From Ignavibacteriales bacterium (GTDB lineage Bacteria; Bacteroidota; Ignavibacteria; UBA10030): DNA of 62,092 nucleotides. Positions 38,204 through 47,435 of the stretch are shown one piece after another. The notes below the pieces were generated by a model. That model ran no database searches. It saw only the letters and a program-made list of their open reading frames with translations, and was not told where the DNA came from. How positions within the stretch are numbered: the stretch's first letter is position 1; the number at the start of each line of letters is the position of its first letter. The position numbers and the translations under genes are program-made. The stretch spans positions 1 through 62,092 of the forward strand of contig JACPUH010000028.1 in the NCBI GenBank assembly GCA_016192345.1, written 5' to 3'.

Positions 38204-38404
38204 GACACGGCATATCTACGGGTTCTTTGCCGGCGGTTGTTCTGCCATGGTCTCCTCAAGAATGGCTCAAAAAAACGTCGCGTCGCAAAATAGCCAAGAT
38301 TCATTCTAAAAGTCGAGGCATATCGGCGAGTGAAGGCGCTTCTTCGAATCTTGCTCCACAGTTTCGATTCGGGTATATTGGACTTTTTATAAGGCTTCCA
38401 CCCC
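38204..38404. other. Promoter-bearing intergenic interval
   Basis: No gene is seen apart from the promoter for the following pseudouridine synthase gene, annotated separately. Confidence 0.5.
38351..38379 (+). promoter_or_regulatory. Sigma-70-type promoter of the pseudouridine synthase gene
   Basis: TTGCTC (38351-38356), 17-base spacer, TATATT (38374-38379). The leader before the ATG at 38405 would be about 19 bases. Confidence 0.55.
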
Positions 38405-39028
38405 ATGGCTTCCAGAAAACATGAATATTTCATGCTGTACAAACCGTACGGTGTGCTCTCCCAATTTACCGACCGGGGAGGAAGGCAAACCCTGAACAAC
38501 TATGGCCCTTTCCCGCCAACTGTCTACCCCGTCGGCAGATTGGACGCCGACAGTGAGGGTCTCCTGTTTCTGACCAACGACACGATGCTGAAAGAGTATC
38601 TCTTGGAACCGCGGTTTGAACATCCAAGAACGTATTGGGTTCAGGTTGAGGGGGTCCCGGAGGAATCCGCCCTGCGGCAACTTGAGGAGGGAGTCCTCGT
38701 GGAAGGACACAAAACAAAACCGGCCGATGTCCGGTTGATGAAGGAGGAGCCTCCACTTCCTCCGCGCCCCGTACCGATCCGATTCAGAAAACATGTACCA
38801 ACATCCTGGATCGAGCTGACGTTACGGGAAGGAAGGAATAGGCAGGTAAGGAAGATGACAGCCGCCATCGGCCATCCGACACTCCGCTTAGTCCGCGTGC
38901 AAATGGGAAACCTTTCCCTGGGAAGCATGCTGCCGGGCGAATCACGGCCTCTGGATGAGGCCGAACGAGAGGAGTTGAAGAAACAGATACAGATGAAGTA
39001 TCATAAAAAACCCCGACGCGCACCGTAG
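38405..39028 (+). CDS. RsuA/RluE-family pseudouridine synthase
   Basis: 207 residues without an S4 domain, as in RluE-like enzymes. The start is YFMLYKPYGVLSQFTD, the catalytic Asp motif is YPVGRLDADSEGLLFLTND, and the KYHKK-type basic tail is unusual. The RNQVRKM-like segment is EGRNRQVRKMTAAIGHPTLRLVRV. It isomerises a uridine in 23S rRNA (in E. coli RluE, position 2457), but the exact site here is not known. The 3' end overlaps the terminator of the convergent DUF4920 gene. Confidence 0.93.
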   Translation: MASRKHEYFMLYKPYGVLSQFTDRGGRQTLNNYGPFPPTVYPVGRLDADSEGLLFLTNDTMLKEYLLEPRFEHPRTYWVQVEGVPEESALRQLEEGVLVEGHKTKPADVRLMKEEPPLPPRPVPIRFRKHVPTSWIELTLREGRNRQVRKMTAAIGHPTLRLVRVQMGNLSLGSMLPGESRPLDEAEREELKKQIQMKYHKKPRRAP

Positions 39029-39037
39029 GCGTCGGGG
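39004..39037 (-). terminator. Terminator of the DUF4920 gene, embedded in the 3' end of the pseudouridine synthase gene
   Basis: Arms CCCCGACGC (39011-39019) and GCGTCGGGG (39029-39037). On the minus strand this is followed by TTTTTT (complement of 39005-39010). The left arm and T-tract are inside the coding end of the plus-strand gene. Confidence 0.7.
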
Positions 39038-39185
39038 TCAGGGAGGTTGTTCTTCAACCCGCACAAGGTAGGACTTTAAGCGGGTCACTTCTCAGAACAC
39101 AGCCGCAGGGAAGTTTGTTCCCCGTTTCCGGCAGGCTCCGGGCAGCCGCAATGTAACTCCTTGCATCACACGAGGATATCGAATA

Positions 39186-39647
39186 TTATTCCGTGATCAC
39201 TGCCCCATCACCATCGATCCTGACCACCGTCTTCGGCTCCGTGATCGATGACGCGTCAAATTCCTTTTTTTGTTCCTCCGCCTCGTGCTTCGCCCGAGCA
39301 ATCAGTTCTTTGACGGAATACTCCTTCGCGAAGACCTTCCCCTCCGCCTTGACCCATTTTCCCTTGGCTTCCCTGGGAAACACAATGACGTCATCTTCGA
39401 CCTTGATCTGAATGACGTCAGCTTCATTCTCCCCCGCGATCTTGATCCAGCACCCCTTCTTCTCACACACGTCCACGATGGTCCCTTCAACCAGGACCGA
39501 TGTTCCGTGGTACTTTTCGGGGTTGGCAAGAATTTCAGAAACGCTTGTGGGGTTTTTCAGGGTGAGGTCTTTGCCATATTTTTCCCCGCCTTCGGCCAGG
39601 GCAAGGCTGACGGCAAGAATGAGGGTTATGATGACGACAGTTTTCAT
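39186..39647 (-). CDS. DUF4920 domain protein, periplasmic
   Basis: 153 residues. A signal peptide (MKTVVIITLILAVSLALA) precedes an OB-like domain: HGTSVLVEGTIVDVCEKKGC is the family motif with a CxxxGC pair, then WIKIAGE and GKVFAKEYSVKELIAR. The C-terminal part is charged, with DASSITEPKTVVRIDGDG. DUF4920 has no established role; the two cysteines suggest metal or heme-like ligand binding. It converges on the pseudouridine synthase gene and is divergent from citrate synthase. Confidence 0.85.
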   Translation of the reverse strand: MKTVVIITLILAVSLALAEGGEKYGKDLTLKNPTSVSEILANPEKYHGTSVLVEGTIVDVCEKKGCWIKIAGENEADVIQIKVEDDVIVFPREAKGKWVKAEGKVFAKEYSVKELIARAKHEAEEQKKEFDASSITEPKTVVRIDGDGAVITE

Positions 39648-39847
39648 GGATGGGTCTCCGGGTTAGGGTTATGAACAATGGAAAAATGATGGAACGAAGA
39701 TATGCGTTTTTCGGCTGCTGTTCAAGCACAACATTCACCGTCACTCTTAACAATAGGAACCGTTTTGTGTGGAAGATGAAGGAATTTTTTTGTTTCTTAG
39801 CCCTCACAACAACCGATTCCTGCACGATCCCGCTCAAGGAGCTGATG

Positions 39848-41137
39848 ATGCCCGATACCCTCACGATACTGGATAACCGGACCGGAAAGAAGTACGAAGT
39901 TCCGATTGACCATGACACCATTCGCGCCACGGATCTCCGCCAGATCAAAGTCAAGGACGACGACTTCGGCATGATGACGTATGACCCGGCCTTTATGAAC
40001 ACCGCGGCCGTGAAAAGCCGGATCACGTATATCGATGGTGATAAGGGGATCCTGCGGTACCGTGGGTACCCGATCGAACAGCTCGCGGAAAACTCGACGT
40101 CATTCCTGGAAGTCGCTTACCTGCTCCTCCACGGGGAGTTGCCCAACACGACGGAGGTCGATGCGTGGCGAAGCAACATTAAACACCACACGTTCATCCA
40201 TGAAAGCATCAAGAAGCTGATGGAGGGATTCCGGTACGATGCCCACCCGATGGGAATGTTCATCAGCACGATCTCCGCCCTTTCCACCTTTTACCCCGAG
40301 GCGAAAGACATTCTCGACCCGGAAGTACGGAAAAAGCAAATCTATCGCCTTATCGGCAAAGTGCCGACGATTGCCGCCTTTGCTTACCGGCACTCCAAGG
40401 GGATGCCGTACGTGTACCCGGACAACAACCTGACCTATGCCGGCAACTTCCTGAGCATGATGTATAAGATCGGCGAACCGCGGTTCGCCGTCAACCCCGT
40501 GCTGGAACATGCCTTGACCGTACTCTTTATCCTCCACGCAGACCATGAGCAGAACTGCAGCACGAACACGATGCGCAGCATCGGCAGTTCCCACATCGAT
40601 CCCTTCTCTGCTTGTGCAGGAGCTGCTGCGGCGCTCTGGGGGCCGTTACACGGCGGCGCCAACGAGGCCGTCCTCAAAATGTTGGACGAGATCGGGTCCA
40701 AGGATAAAGTACCGGAGATCATCAAAGGGGTGAAGGAGGGAAAGCGAAAGCTGATGGGATTCGGCCACCGCATCTATAAGAATTACGACCCGCGGGCAAA
40801 AGTCATCAAGAAACTTGCCTACGAAGTGTTCGAAGTCACCGGAAAAAACCCGAAGCTTGATCTCGCCCTGGAACTGGAGAGAATTGCTTTGGAAGATGAA
40901 TACTTCGTGAAGCGTAAGCTGTATCCCAACGTTGACTTCTATTCTGGATTGATCTATGAGGCCATGGGGTTCCCGATGGACTTCTTCCCCGTACTCTTCG
41001 CCATTCCGCGAACCGCCGGATGGCTTGCCCACTGGCAGGAACACCTGGACGACCCGGATCAGAAAATTGCCCGACCGCGTCAGATTTTCCTCGGTCCGGG
41101 AGAGCGAAACTGGGTGCCGCTCGATAAACGGAAATAG
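39848..41137 (+). CDS. gltA: Citrate synthase
   Basis: The ATG at 39848 follows an AAGGAG site at seven bases; in-frame sequence upstream has no citrate-synthase character. The 429-residue hexameric-type enzyme carries GILRYRGYPIEQLAE, catalytic His268 in GPLHGGANE and His307 in MGFGHRIYKNYDPRA, and a C-terminal Asp in VDFYSGLIYEAMGFP. It condenses acetyl-CoA and oxaloacetate at entry to the TCA cycle. It stands alone; no other TCA gene is nearby. Confidence 0.96.
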   Translation: MPDTLTILDNRTGKKYEVPIDHDTIRATDLRQIKVKDDDFGMMTYDPAFMNTAAVKSRITYIDGDKGILRYRGYPIEQLAENSTSFLEVAYLLLHGELPNTTEVDAWRSNIKHHTFIHESIKKLMEGFRYDAHPMGMFISTISALSTFYPEAKDILDPEVRKKQIYRLIGKVPTIAAFAYRHSKGMPYVYPDNNLTYAGNFLSMMYKIGEPRFAVNPVLEHALTVLFILHADHEQNCSTNTMRSIGSSHIDPFSACAGAAAALWGPLHGGANEAVLKMLDEIGSKDKVPEIIKGVKEGKRKLMGFGHRIYKNYDPRAKVIKKLAYEVFEVTGKNPKLDLALELERIALEDEYFVKRKLYPNVDFYSGLIYEAMGFPMDFFPVLFAIPRTAGWLAHWQEHLDDPDQKIARPRQIFLGPGERNWVPLDKRK

Positions 41138-41168
41138 CTCGGCGTTCTGGAAGGAAGAAGCATGTTGT

Positions 41169-41234
41169 TTCACCACCGATGACACACGGATAGGGTGATC
41201 CTTCGGTGTGTATCGGTGTGCCATCCGTGGTCAA
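41169..41234. repeat. Imperfect inverted repeat, ATCCGTGTGNCATCGGTGG family
   Basis: Left arm 41169-41192 and right arm 41211-41234 match with a few mismatches (CACCACCGATGACACACGG versus the complement of TCGGTGTGCCATCCGTGG). This resembles a dispersed intergenic repeat family and could also serve as a terminator for citrate synthase. Confidence 0.6.
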
Positions 41235-41279
41235 ATAACTGGGGAGTTACTTTTTTCAAGCATTCGGTTCTCAATCTCG

Positions 41280-41744
41280 ATGGCAAAGCGACACGAGAGC
41301 CTGATCCCGCTTGCGCGTGATCATTATGAAGGATTGTTGCTCGCCGTCAGGCTTCAGCAAGGCAAGAACGCCCTGGAACGGCTCTGGTCCCATGATCCCG
41401 CTTGGCAGGCGAACTATGTGGCCGAGTTCTATGCCAAGCACTTGCGCCCCCACTTCGAAGCGGAAGAACAGGCCCTCTTCCCTCTTGCCAAGGAACATAT
41501 CAAGGCATCGGTTGCTCTTGTCGATGAGTTAGTCGCCCAACACCGCGCCATGGAACAACGGATCCTCCTGTTCAAAATTCCCTCCACCATACCGCTGGAG
41601 CAGCAGCTTGCAGAGTTCGGCGCACTTCTGGAGGACCACATCCGCAAGGAAGACCGCGTTCTTTTTCCGATGTTCGAAGAACATGCATCCGCCGAACTTC
41701 TCCAGGAAGCATTGACGAAAATTCACAGCTTCTATCCGCACTGA
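41280..41744 (+). CDS. Hemerythrin HHE-domain protein
   Basis: 154 residues from the ATG at 41280. The helical bundle has the iron-ligand pattern of hemerythrin-like HHE proteins: PLARDHYEGLLL, LRPHFEAEEQALFPLA, LVAQHRAME and LEDHIRKEDRVLFPMFEEH. It probably binds a diiron center used for oxygen or nitric oxide sensing or iron storage. No ribosome-binding site is evident. It lies between citrate synthase and an alpha/beta hydrolase. Confidence 0.82.
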   Translation: MAKRHESLIPLARDHYEGLLLAVRLQQGKNALERLWSHDPAWQANYVAEFYAKHLRPHFEAEEQALFPLAKEHIKASVALVDELVAQHRAMEQRILLFKIPSTIPLEQQLAEFGALLEDHIRKEDRVLFPMFEEHASAELLQEALTKIHSFYPH

Positions 41745-41789
41745 CCAGCCGGCGAGTCATCACTCCATACCTTCAAGAGCGGGGCTCCG

Positions 41790-42596
41790 ATGAAAATCAA
41801 ACTCAACGGTATCGATATCAATTACACGGAACGAGGGTTGCCCCAGGGGTTGCCTGTTGTCTTCCTCCACGGGTTCCCCTTTAACCATACGATGTGGGAG
41901 CCGCAGATGAAGGCGCTCCCGAACAACATCCGGGCGATCACGTTCGATATCCGCGGACACGGAGAGAGCGATGTGGCGGAGGGACAATATACGATCGAAT
42001 TGTTTGTCGATGACCTCATCGCATTGCTCGATCACCTTGTCATCGAGAAGGCAGTGGTGTGCGGGCTTTCGATGGGAGGATACATCGCTTTGAGGGGCGT
42101 TGAACGGCATCCTGAGCGATTCCGGGCCCTCGTCCTGTGCGACACACGGAGCGAGGCGGATCCTGACGCAGGAAAAATCAAGCGTTCAGCGACAATCCGC
42201 GCGATCCGGAACTATGGTGTTGCCCCCTTTGCCGAAACCTTCCTCAGGGCCGTTTTTGCAGAGAGAAGCTTCGAGACCCACCCCCTGGCAGTCGGGGCGA
42301 TCAAGGCAGCAATCACCGCCAATTCCCCCGTCGGGATCTGTGGAACAGCCATTGCCCTTGCTGCCAGAACCGATACCACGCACTCACTCCGGGAGATCAC
42401 CATTCCCACCCTCGTCCTCGTCGGGGAGCATGACGCCCTCACGCCCCCCTCTGCCTCCCGGGCCATCCACGAGGCAATCACCGGATCGGAGTTTCACATC
42501 ATCCCCCATGCAGCCCACATGAGCAATCTTGAAAACAGCCCCGAGTTCAATAAACATCTCCTCGCGTTCCTGAACAGGATCAGGGATCATTCTTGA
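41790..42596 (+). CDS. Alpha/beta hydrolase
   Basis: 268 residues of the alpha/beta hydrolase fold. PVVFLHGFPFNHTMWEPQM contains the oxyanion HG motif, GLSMGG carries the nucleophile Ser94, and the acid and His lie in LVGEHDALTPP and IPHAAHMSNLENS. It resembles 3-oxoadipate enol-lactonase-like hydrolases, but no aromatic-degradation genes are near. The stop overlaps the UDG start by four bases. Confidence 0.88.
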   Translation: MKIKLNGIDINYTERGLPQGLPVVFLHGFPFNHTMWEPQMKALPNNIRAITFDIRGHGESDVAEGQYTIELFVDDLIALLDHLVIEKAVVCGLSMGGYIALRGVERHPERFRALVLCDTRSEADPDAGKIKRSATIRAIRNYGVAPFAETFLRAVFAERSFETHPLAVGAIKAAITANSPVGICGTAIALAARTDTTHSLREITIPTLVLVGEHDALTPPSASRAIHEAITGSEFHIIPHAAHMSNLENSPEFNKHLLAFLNRIRDHS

Positions 42597-43279
42597 CGGA
42601 CCTCCAGCGGCTGCAGAACGAAGTCATCCGGTGCACCAAATGCCCGCGGCTTGTCCGGTGGCGGACGAGGGTTGCACGCGAAAAGGTCAGGCGGTTCGAG
42701 GAGTGGGACTATTGGGGAAAGCCGGTCCCCGGATTCGGCGATCCCGCCGCAAGACTTGTTCTCGTCGGACTGGCTCCTGCTGCCCATGGGGCTAACCGGA
42801 CCGGGCGTATGTTCACCGGCGACCGGAGCGGGGACTGGCTGTACCGCGCGTTGTATAAGGCCGGGTTTGCCAGCCAACCGGATTCTCTCTCAAACGAGGA
42901 CGGGCTACAACTCAGAGACTGCTACATTACCGCCACCTGCCGGTGTGCACCACCACTGAACAAACTCCTCCCGGCTGAAGTGCAGAATTGTCGCCCCTTC
43001 CTTCTCCGGGAATTTCAACTCCTGAAAAACATGACCGTCGTCGTCGGGCTGGGCAGGATCGGGTTCGAAGCGGTTCTGCGATCCTTTCGGGAATTGGGAT
43101 GGACTTCCCACAGGAAAGAGGAGTTTTCACACGGAGCGGAATATCAACTCACGAAGACGGTCACTCTTTTGGGTTCTTTCCACCCCAGCCAGCAAAATAC
43201 CTTCACCGGGAAACTCACGGAACCGATGTTTGACAGCGTGTTCCGACGGGTTCAGACGATTCTAAAGCAGCATGCTTGA
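42593..43279 (+). CDS. Family 5 uracil-DNA glycosylase (UdgB-type)
   Basis: 228 residues from a TTG start that overlaps the hydrolase stop (TTGA). Four cysteines suited to a 4Fe-4S cluster are visible: Cys14 and Cys17 in RCTKCPR, Cys116/118 in TATCRCAPP, and Cys133 in QNCRPFL. Motif A is GLAPAAHGANRTGRMFTG (59-76), with Ala in place of the Asp of other families, and motif B is LLGSFHPSQQNTFTGKL. Family 5 enzymes remove uracil and other deaminated bases; this lineage is mainly in thermophiles and many environmental bacteria. Confidence 0.9.
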   Translation: MTDLQRLQNEVIRCTKCPRLVRWRTRVAREKVRRFEEWDYWGKPVPGFGDPAARLVLVGLAPAAHGANRTGRMFTGDRSGDWLYRALYKAGFASQPDSLSNEDGLQLRDCYITATCRCAPPLNKLLPAEVQNCRPFLLREFQLLKNMTVVVGLGRIGFEAVLRSFRELGWTSHRKEEFSHGAEYQLTKTVTLLGSFHPSQQNTFTGKLTEPMFDSVFRRVQTILKQHA

Positions 43280-43334
43280 TCGGGCTCAGGCCATGGGCCC
43301 GTGACTCCCGCCGTTACAACAACGGAAGCATTCA

Positions 43335-43363
43335 TTGCGGTTTATGCCATCTTCCTCTATATT
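43335..43363 (+). promoter_or_regulatory. Probable promoter of hemB
   Basis: TTGCGG (43335-43340), 17-base spacer, TATATT (43358-43363). The leader to the ATG at 43408 would be about 38 bases. Confidence 0.5.
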
Positions 43364-43407
43364 TTTGACAGTTCGAATCTCGTTTGCCTGATCGGAGAGA
43401 CCATTCT

Positions 43408-44442
43408 ATGCCCGACAACCATCCTTCGCTGGGGTACATCCAAAAATCTGAAACAGAACCCTTCCGCCGCCTGCGCCGATTGCGTATGAAGGAAGCATTC
43501 CGGTCGATGGTCCGCGAAACAGAACTTTCGCGCGGCGATCTGATCTATCCTCTCTTCGTCATCCCGGGCACGAAGACCCGGAAGGAAATCTCCTCGATGC
43601 CCGGGGTATTCCAATTGTCAATCGATGAGATAGTCAAGGAATGCGCAGAGGTGAAAGATCTCGGAATTCCCGCCGTCATACTGTTCGGCATCCCGGAGCA
43701 TAAGGACGAGACCGGCAGCGAAGCGTACAATGAAGCAGGGATTGTGCAACGCGCCATCCGTTCGATCAAGAAGGAGATTCCCGAGCTTGTCGTGATCACA
43801 GACGTGTGCTTGTGTGAATACACCTCGCACGGCCATTGCGGCATCGTTCGCGGGAACGAGATCCTGAACGATGAGTCGATCGAACTCCTTGCCCGTGAAG
43901 CCCTCACCCACGCGCAGGCGGGAGCGGATATCGTTGCACCCTCTGACATGTTCGACGGTCGTGTTCAGGTAATCCGGCGTATTCTTGATGAAAACAATTT
44001 CCACCATACCCCGATCATGTCCTACGCCGCGAAGTACGCTTCCGGGTTCTACGGGCCGTTCCGGGAGGCGGCTGAAAGCACGCCGCAGTTCGGCGACCGG
44101 CGTTCGCACCAGATGGATCCCGCCAACTCCAATGAAGCGCTCCGGGAAGTGGAACAGGATATTCTCGAAGGCGCCGACATCGTCATGGTCAAACCGGCCC
44201 TTTCGTATCTCGATATCATCCGCCGGGTCAAGGATCGGTTCGCCATGCCCACGGCGGCCTACAATGTCAGCGGCGAGTACTCGATGATCAAAGCAGCAGG
44301 ACGCAACGGATGGATTGACGAAGGTCGTGTGATGATGGAGGTACTGACCAGCATCAAACGTGCCGGAGCCGACCTGATTCTCACCTATTTTGCAAAAGAG
44401 GCTGCAAAGGTACTGCAGGAAGAAAGGAAGTTGAGAAAATAG
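43408..44442 (+). CDS. hemB: Porphobilinogen synthase (delta-aminolevulinic acid dehydratase)
   Basis: 344 residues from the ATG at 43408 (GGAGA upstream); an upstream TTG is possible but less likely. The zinc site is the full cysteine version, [14 protein letters not shown] at 132-145 (Cys134, 136, 144), predicting a Zn-dependent enzyme rather than Mg-only. Active-site lysines lie in [14 protein letters not shown] and [13 protein letters not shown]. It joins two 5-aminolevulinate molecules in heme synthesis. hemL lies 1.4 kb downstream on the same strand. Confidence 0.96.
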   Translation: MPDNHPSLGYIQKSETEPFRRLRRLRMKEAFRSMVRETELSRGDLIYPLFVIPGTKTRKEISSMPGVFQLSIDEIVKECAEVKDLGIPAVILFGIPEHKDETGSEAYNEAGIVQRAIRSIKKEIPELVVITDVCLCEYTSHGHCGIVRGNEILNDESIELLAREALTHAQAGADIVAPSDMFDGRVQVIRRILDENNFHHTPIMSYAAKYASGFYGPFREAAESTPQFGDRRSHQMDPANSNEALREVEQDILEGADIVMVKPALSYLDIIRRVKDRFAMPTAAYNVSGEYSMIKAAGRNGWIDEGRVMMEVLTSIKRAGADLILTYFAKEAAKVLQEERKLRK

Positions 44443-44781
44443 GAAAATGGGAAAATGAGAAAAACAGGAGAGGTATTTGAACTTTTTTGTTTTCTGAAAT
44501 TGCACCGGAAAGAGTTTACAAAGTCGACCCGAATTCCCGCTATTGTGACTCCATTCGACTGACCGCGTTTGAAGACTCAGTGAGAACATAAAGAAGTCAT
44601 AAGGATGCTCAATGCAATTGAGAATAACGCGGATAAAATTTGCTGCTGAGCAACTGACCACAACCTGCCTATCTTCCAAGCTTCCTATTTTCGAAGCTTC
44701 CATGTTCACAGGCCCTTTTCTGAACGCTCCACTTCTTATTTCCGCTCTCAGAAATCCCGCACCAACAATAGACCTCCGGAG
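44443..44781. other. AT-rich intergenic interval
   Basis: No gene or RNA recognised. Purine-rich tracts with repeated GGAAAATG (44444-44460) and two AAGCTTCC copies near 44678 and 44694 are visible, perhaps debris of a dispersed repeat. Confidence 0.4.
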
Positions 44782-45786
44782 ATGAAGAACGTCCTTATCA
44801 CAGGCGGTACCGGCTTTCTCGGCTCCAGCCTGGCAAAAGCCCTTTGTGAACAGGGATGTTCTGTACGAATCCTTCGACGGCCCCACTCCGACCTGAGGGC
44901 GCTGGGGCACGCCGACGTGGAACACATGGTGGGTGACGTTTGCAACCGCAGTTCTCTTCGAAGGGCAATGCAGGGATGCGACACGGTCTTCCATACGGCC
45001 GCGGTCATCTCCTACTGGCGACCCGAACGGGAAATGATGTATGAGGTCAACATTCACGGGACGCGGAATGTCGTCGAGTCCTGCCTGGAACTGGGAGTGG
45101 AGAAGCTCATCCATACGAGCTCCATTGCAGCCATAGGATACCCGGAGGGGGCCGGGCCGGCCGATGAATCCAATGTTTTCAACTGGGGCCGGCACGACGT
45201 CGGTTACCGCATCTCCAAGCACCGGGCTGAGGTAGAGGTACAGCGGGGCGTGCAGGAAGGATTACAGGCCGTGATCCTCAACCCCGCGGTCATCATCGGT
45301 CCCGGGGACATCCACTTCCACGGAGGACAGATCATCCGTGATGTACGGTTGAGGCGTATTTTTTATTATTTGGAGGGAGGGATGAACGTCGTGTATATCG
45401 ACGATGTCGTTCGAGGACACCTCGCCGCGGCAAAACAGGGGCGCGTCGGCGAACGGTACATACTGTGTGGAGAGAACCTTAGCCACCGGGAGCTCTTCAG
45501 CATCACGGCAACGGAGGTGGGGGGGATACAACCGCTGTTTAAGCTCCCCGTTCCTCTGGTTGGATGGATCGGGTCTGCTGCCGAGATGGCCGGGAATGCC
45601 TTCGACAGAAAACCATGGGTCACCAAAGAGCTCCTGGCGGGAGCCGGATTGAACAATTACTTCACCTGCGACAAGGCACGCAGGGAACTGGGATACACCG
45701 TCACTCGCTTCAGGGAGGCGGTCAGGCTTACCTTCGCATGGTACTGTAACCAGGGATTCCTCACGTCCGCACGCGCGATCAATTAA
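44782..45786 (+). CDS. NAD-dependent epimerase/dehydratase (extended SDR)
   Basis: 334 residues of an extended short-chain dehydrogenase. The dinucleotide motif is LITGGTGFLGSSL near 5-17, a Thr-Ser-Ser region is HTSSIAAIGYP, and the catalytic pair is GYRISKHRAE. NPAVIIGPGDIHFHGG is typical of dihydroflavonol-4-reductase/hopanoid HpnA-like members. It may act on a sugar nucleotide or an isoprenoid alcohol. It sits 6 bp before hemL and is probably co-transcribed with it, although no functional link is obvious. Confidence 0.86.
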   Translation: MKNVLITGGTGFLGSSLAKALCEQGCSVRILRRPHSDLRALGHADVEHMVGDVCNRSSLRRAMQGCDTVFHTAAVISYWRPEREMMYEVNIHGTRNVVESCLELGVEKLIHTSSIAAIGYPEGAGPADESNVFNWGRHDVGYRISKHRAEVEVQRGVQEGLQAVILNPAVIIGPGDIHFHGGQIIRDVRLRRIFYYLEGGMNVVYIDDVVRGHLAAAKQGRVGERYILCGENLSHRELFSITATEVGGIQPLFKLPVPLVGWIGSAAEMAGNAFDRKPWVTKELLAGAGLNNYFTCDKARRELGYTVTRFREAVRLTFAWYCNQGFLTSARAIN

Positions 45787-45792
45787 AAAACC

Positions 45793-47106
45793 ATGAAACC
45801 ACTCAACACCAAACGATCCGAGACGCTCTTCACCAGAGCACAGAAACACATTCCCGGAGGGGTCAACTCACCGGTCAGGGCGTTCCACGCGGTGGGGCGC
45901 TCCCCCCTGTTCATCCGAAAGGCCAAAGGGGCGACCATCTGGGATGAAGACGGGAATGCATTCATCGATTACGTCGGATCATGGGGTCCCATGATTCTCG
46001 GACACGCCCACCCGTCGATACTCGGTGCCATCGGCAAGGTGATGAAGCATGGGACAAGTTTTGGAGCGCCGACGGATCTGGAGGTCCGCGTGGCGGAGCT
46101 CATCAAGACCTGCATTCCTTCCATCGAAATGGTCCGGATGGTAAATTCCGGCACCGAAGCCACGATGAGCGCGATCAGGCTCGCGCGTGCCTACACCAGC
46201 CGTGATAAGATCATCAAGTTTGAAGGATGCTACCATGGCCACGGCGATTCGTTCCTGATCAAGGCAGGCTCCGGAGCCATGACGCTCGGAGTGCCGGATA
46301 GTCCGGGCGTCCCTTCTTCCGTTGCAGCCTCCACCCTCACAGCCCGCTATAACGACCTGGAATCAGTCCGGGAGCTTACGCTTGCTTCGGCGGGACACGT
46401 GGCAGCGATCATCGTGGAGCCGGTCGTTGGCAACATGGGGTGCGTCCCGCCGGCGGAGGGCTTCCTCCAGGGCCTCCGGCAAATCTGTGACGAACAAAAA
46501 ATCGTTCTCATCTTCGATGAGGTTATGACCGGATTCCGGGTTGCCCTGGGAGGCGCCCAGGAACTCTATCGAGTGAAGCCTGATCTTACCACGCTGGGAA
46601 AAATTATCGGGGGCGGCCTGCCGGTTGGCGCGTACGGTGGGAAGAGGGAGATTATGCAGCTTGTCGCGCCGGCCGGGCCGATGTACCAGGCAGGCACGTT
46701 ATCGGGAAATCCACTGGCGATGGCGGCGGGATATGCGATGCTCTCGACCCTTTCGAAAAGCAGGTCGTTCTACGTGAAGCTCGAAAAGAAATCGATGCAG
46801 CTGGAGGAGGGAATCCGCGGGAACCTCAGGACCATAGGTCTGGAATTGACTCTCAATAGAGTCGGCTCCATGTTTACACTCTTCTTTACCGATCATGCCG
46901 TCACGGACTATACTTCAGCCGCAAAGGCTGAACGGCCAAGGTTTGCCGATTATTTTCGCGGGATGCTCGCTCGCGGCATTTATCTCCCCCCCTCCCAATT
47001 TGAGGCGGCATTCCTCAGCGCTGCCCATTCTGACCGGGACATCGAGAAGACGATCGCGGCGAATCTGATTACTCTGCGCCAGGTCTACAAACCGCAAGTG
47101 ATGTGA
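45793..47106 (+). CDS. hemL: Glutamate-1-semialdehyde 2,1-aminomutase
   Basis: 437 residues of a class III PLP enzyme. The N-terminus [12 protein letters not shown] and [16 protein letters not shown] are diagnostic of HemL. The PLP lysine is Lys270 in [31 protein letters not shown] and the C-terminal region complete the enzyme. It makes 5-aminolevulinate from glutamate-1-semialdehyde in the C5 pathway, the substrate of HemB encoded upstream. HemA is not in the window. Confidence 0.96.
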   Translation: MKPLNTKRSETLFTRAQKHIPGGVNSPVRAFHAVGRSPLFIRKAKGATIWDEDGNAFIDYVGSWGPMILGHAHPSILGAIGKVMKHGTSFGAPTDLEVRVAELIKTCIPSIEMVRMVNSGTEATMSAIRLARAYTSRDKIIKFEGCYHGHGDSFLIKAGSGAMTLGVPDSPGVPSSVAASTLTARYNDLESVRELTLASAGHVAAIIVEPVVGNMGCVPPAEGFLQGLRQICDEQKIVLIFDEVMTGFRVALGGAQELYRVKPDLTTLGKIIGGGLPVGAYGGKREIMQLVAPAGPMYQAGTLSGNPLAMAAGYAMLSTLSKSRSFYVKLEKKSMQLEEGIRGNLRTIGLELTLNRVGSMFTLFFTDHAVTDYTSAAKAERPRFADYFRGMLARGIYLPPSQFEAAFLSAAHSDRDIEKTIAANLITLRQVYKPQVM

Positions 47107-47373
47107 GAGTCCCGTTAGGGACGACCTCCTTGTAGAAAGGGGGTACGAAATTAATCAAGCTCCAGCGGCTCAACTGAGCGACTCGACTCAGCGACTCGAC
47201 TGAGCTCGTCGAAGTCTCGTCGAAGTCGGAGCGACCTATTGAGGACGGGTCTGGGATGCAACCATTTGCACTGGGGATCGATGAACACAGATATGGAAAC
47301 ATGTCACTCCTGAGGGAGCTTGAACCCTTTTCTGTTAAACAATCTATAGATGGCTCGCACCTACGGTGCGTTC
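47107..47373. other. Intergenic interval with direct-repeat copy 1
   Basis: No gene recognised. It contains the repeat at 47171-47227 (annotated separately) and leads into the terminator of the Ig-like lipoprotein gene. Confidence 0.45.
47171..47227. repeat. Direct repeat, copy 1 (GACTGAGCTCGTCGAAGTCT family)
   Basis: Contains CAACTGAGCGACTCGACT, a partial duplication of CAGCGACTCGACT, then GAGCTCGTCGAAGTCTCGTC. A near-identical same-orientation copy occurs at 50026-50070, on the other side of the Ig-like lipoprotein gene. Confidence 0.75.
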
Positions 47374-47411
47374 TTTAAATAAAAAGGCCCCGGTGTTGTT
47401 CACCGGAGCCT
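47374..47411 (-). terminator. Terminator of the Ig-like lipoprotein gene
   Basis: Arms AGGCCCCGGTG (47385-47395) and CACCGGAGCCT (47401-47411), followed on the minus strand by TTTTTATTT. The stem has one mismatch. Confidence 0.85.
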
Positions 47412-47435
47412 CTCCTGCTTCACAATCGAAACCGA

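Noticed and set aside
44443..44781. A small gene in the AT-rich interval before the epimerase
   Set aside because: No frame has a convincing start, ribosome-binding site or composition like the neighbours.
43618..45222. A 534-codon open frame on the minus strand
   Set aside because: It is antisense to hemB and the epimerase and passes through the intergenic region with no family resemblance.
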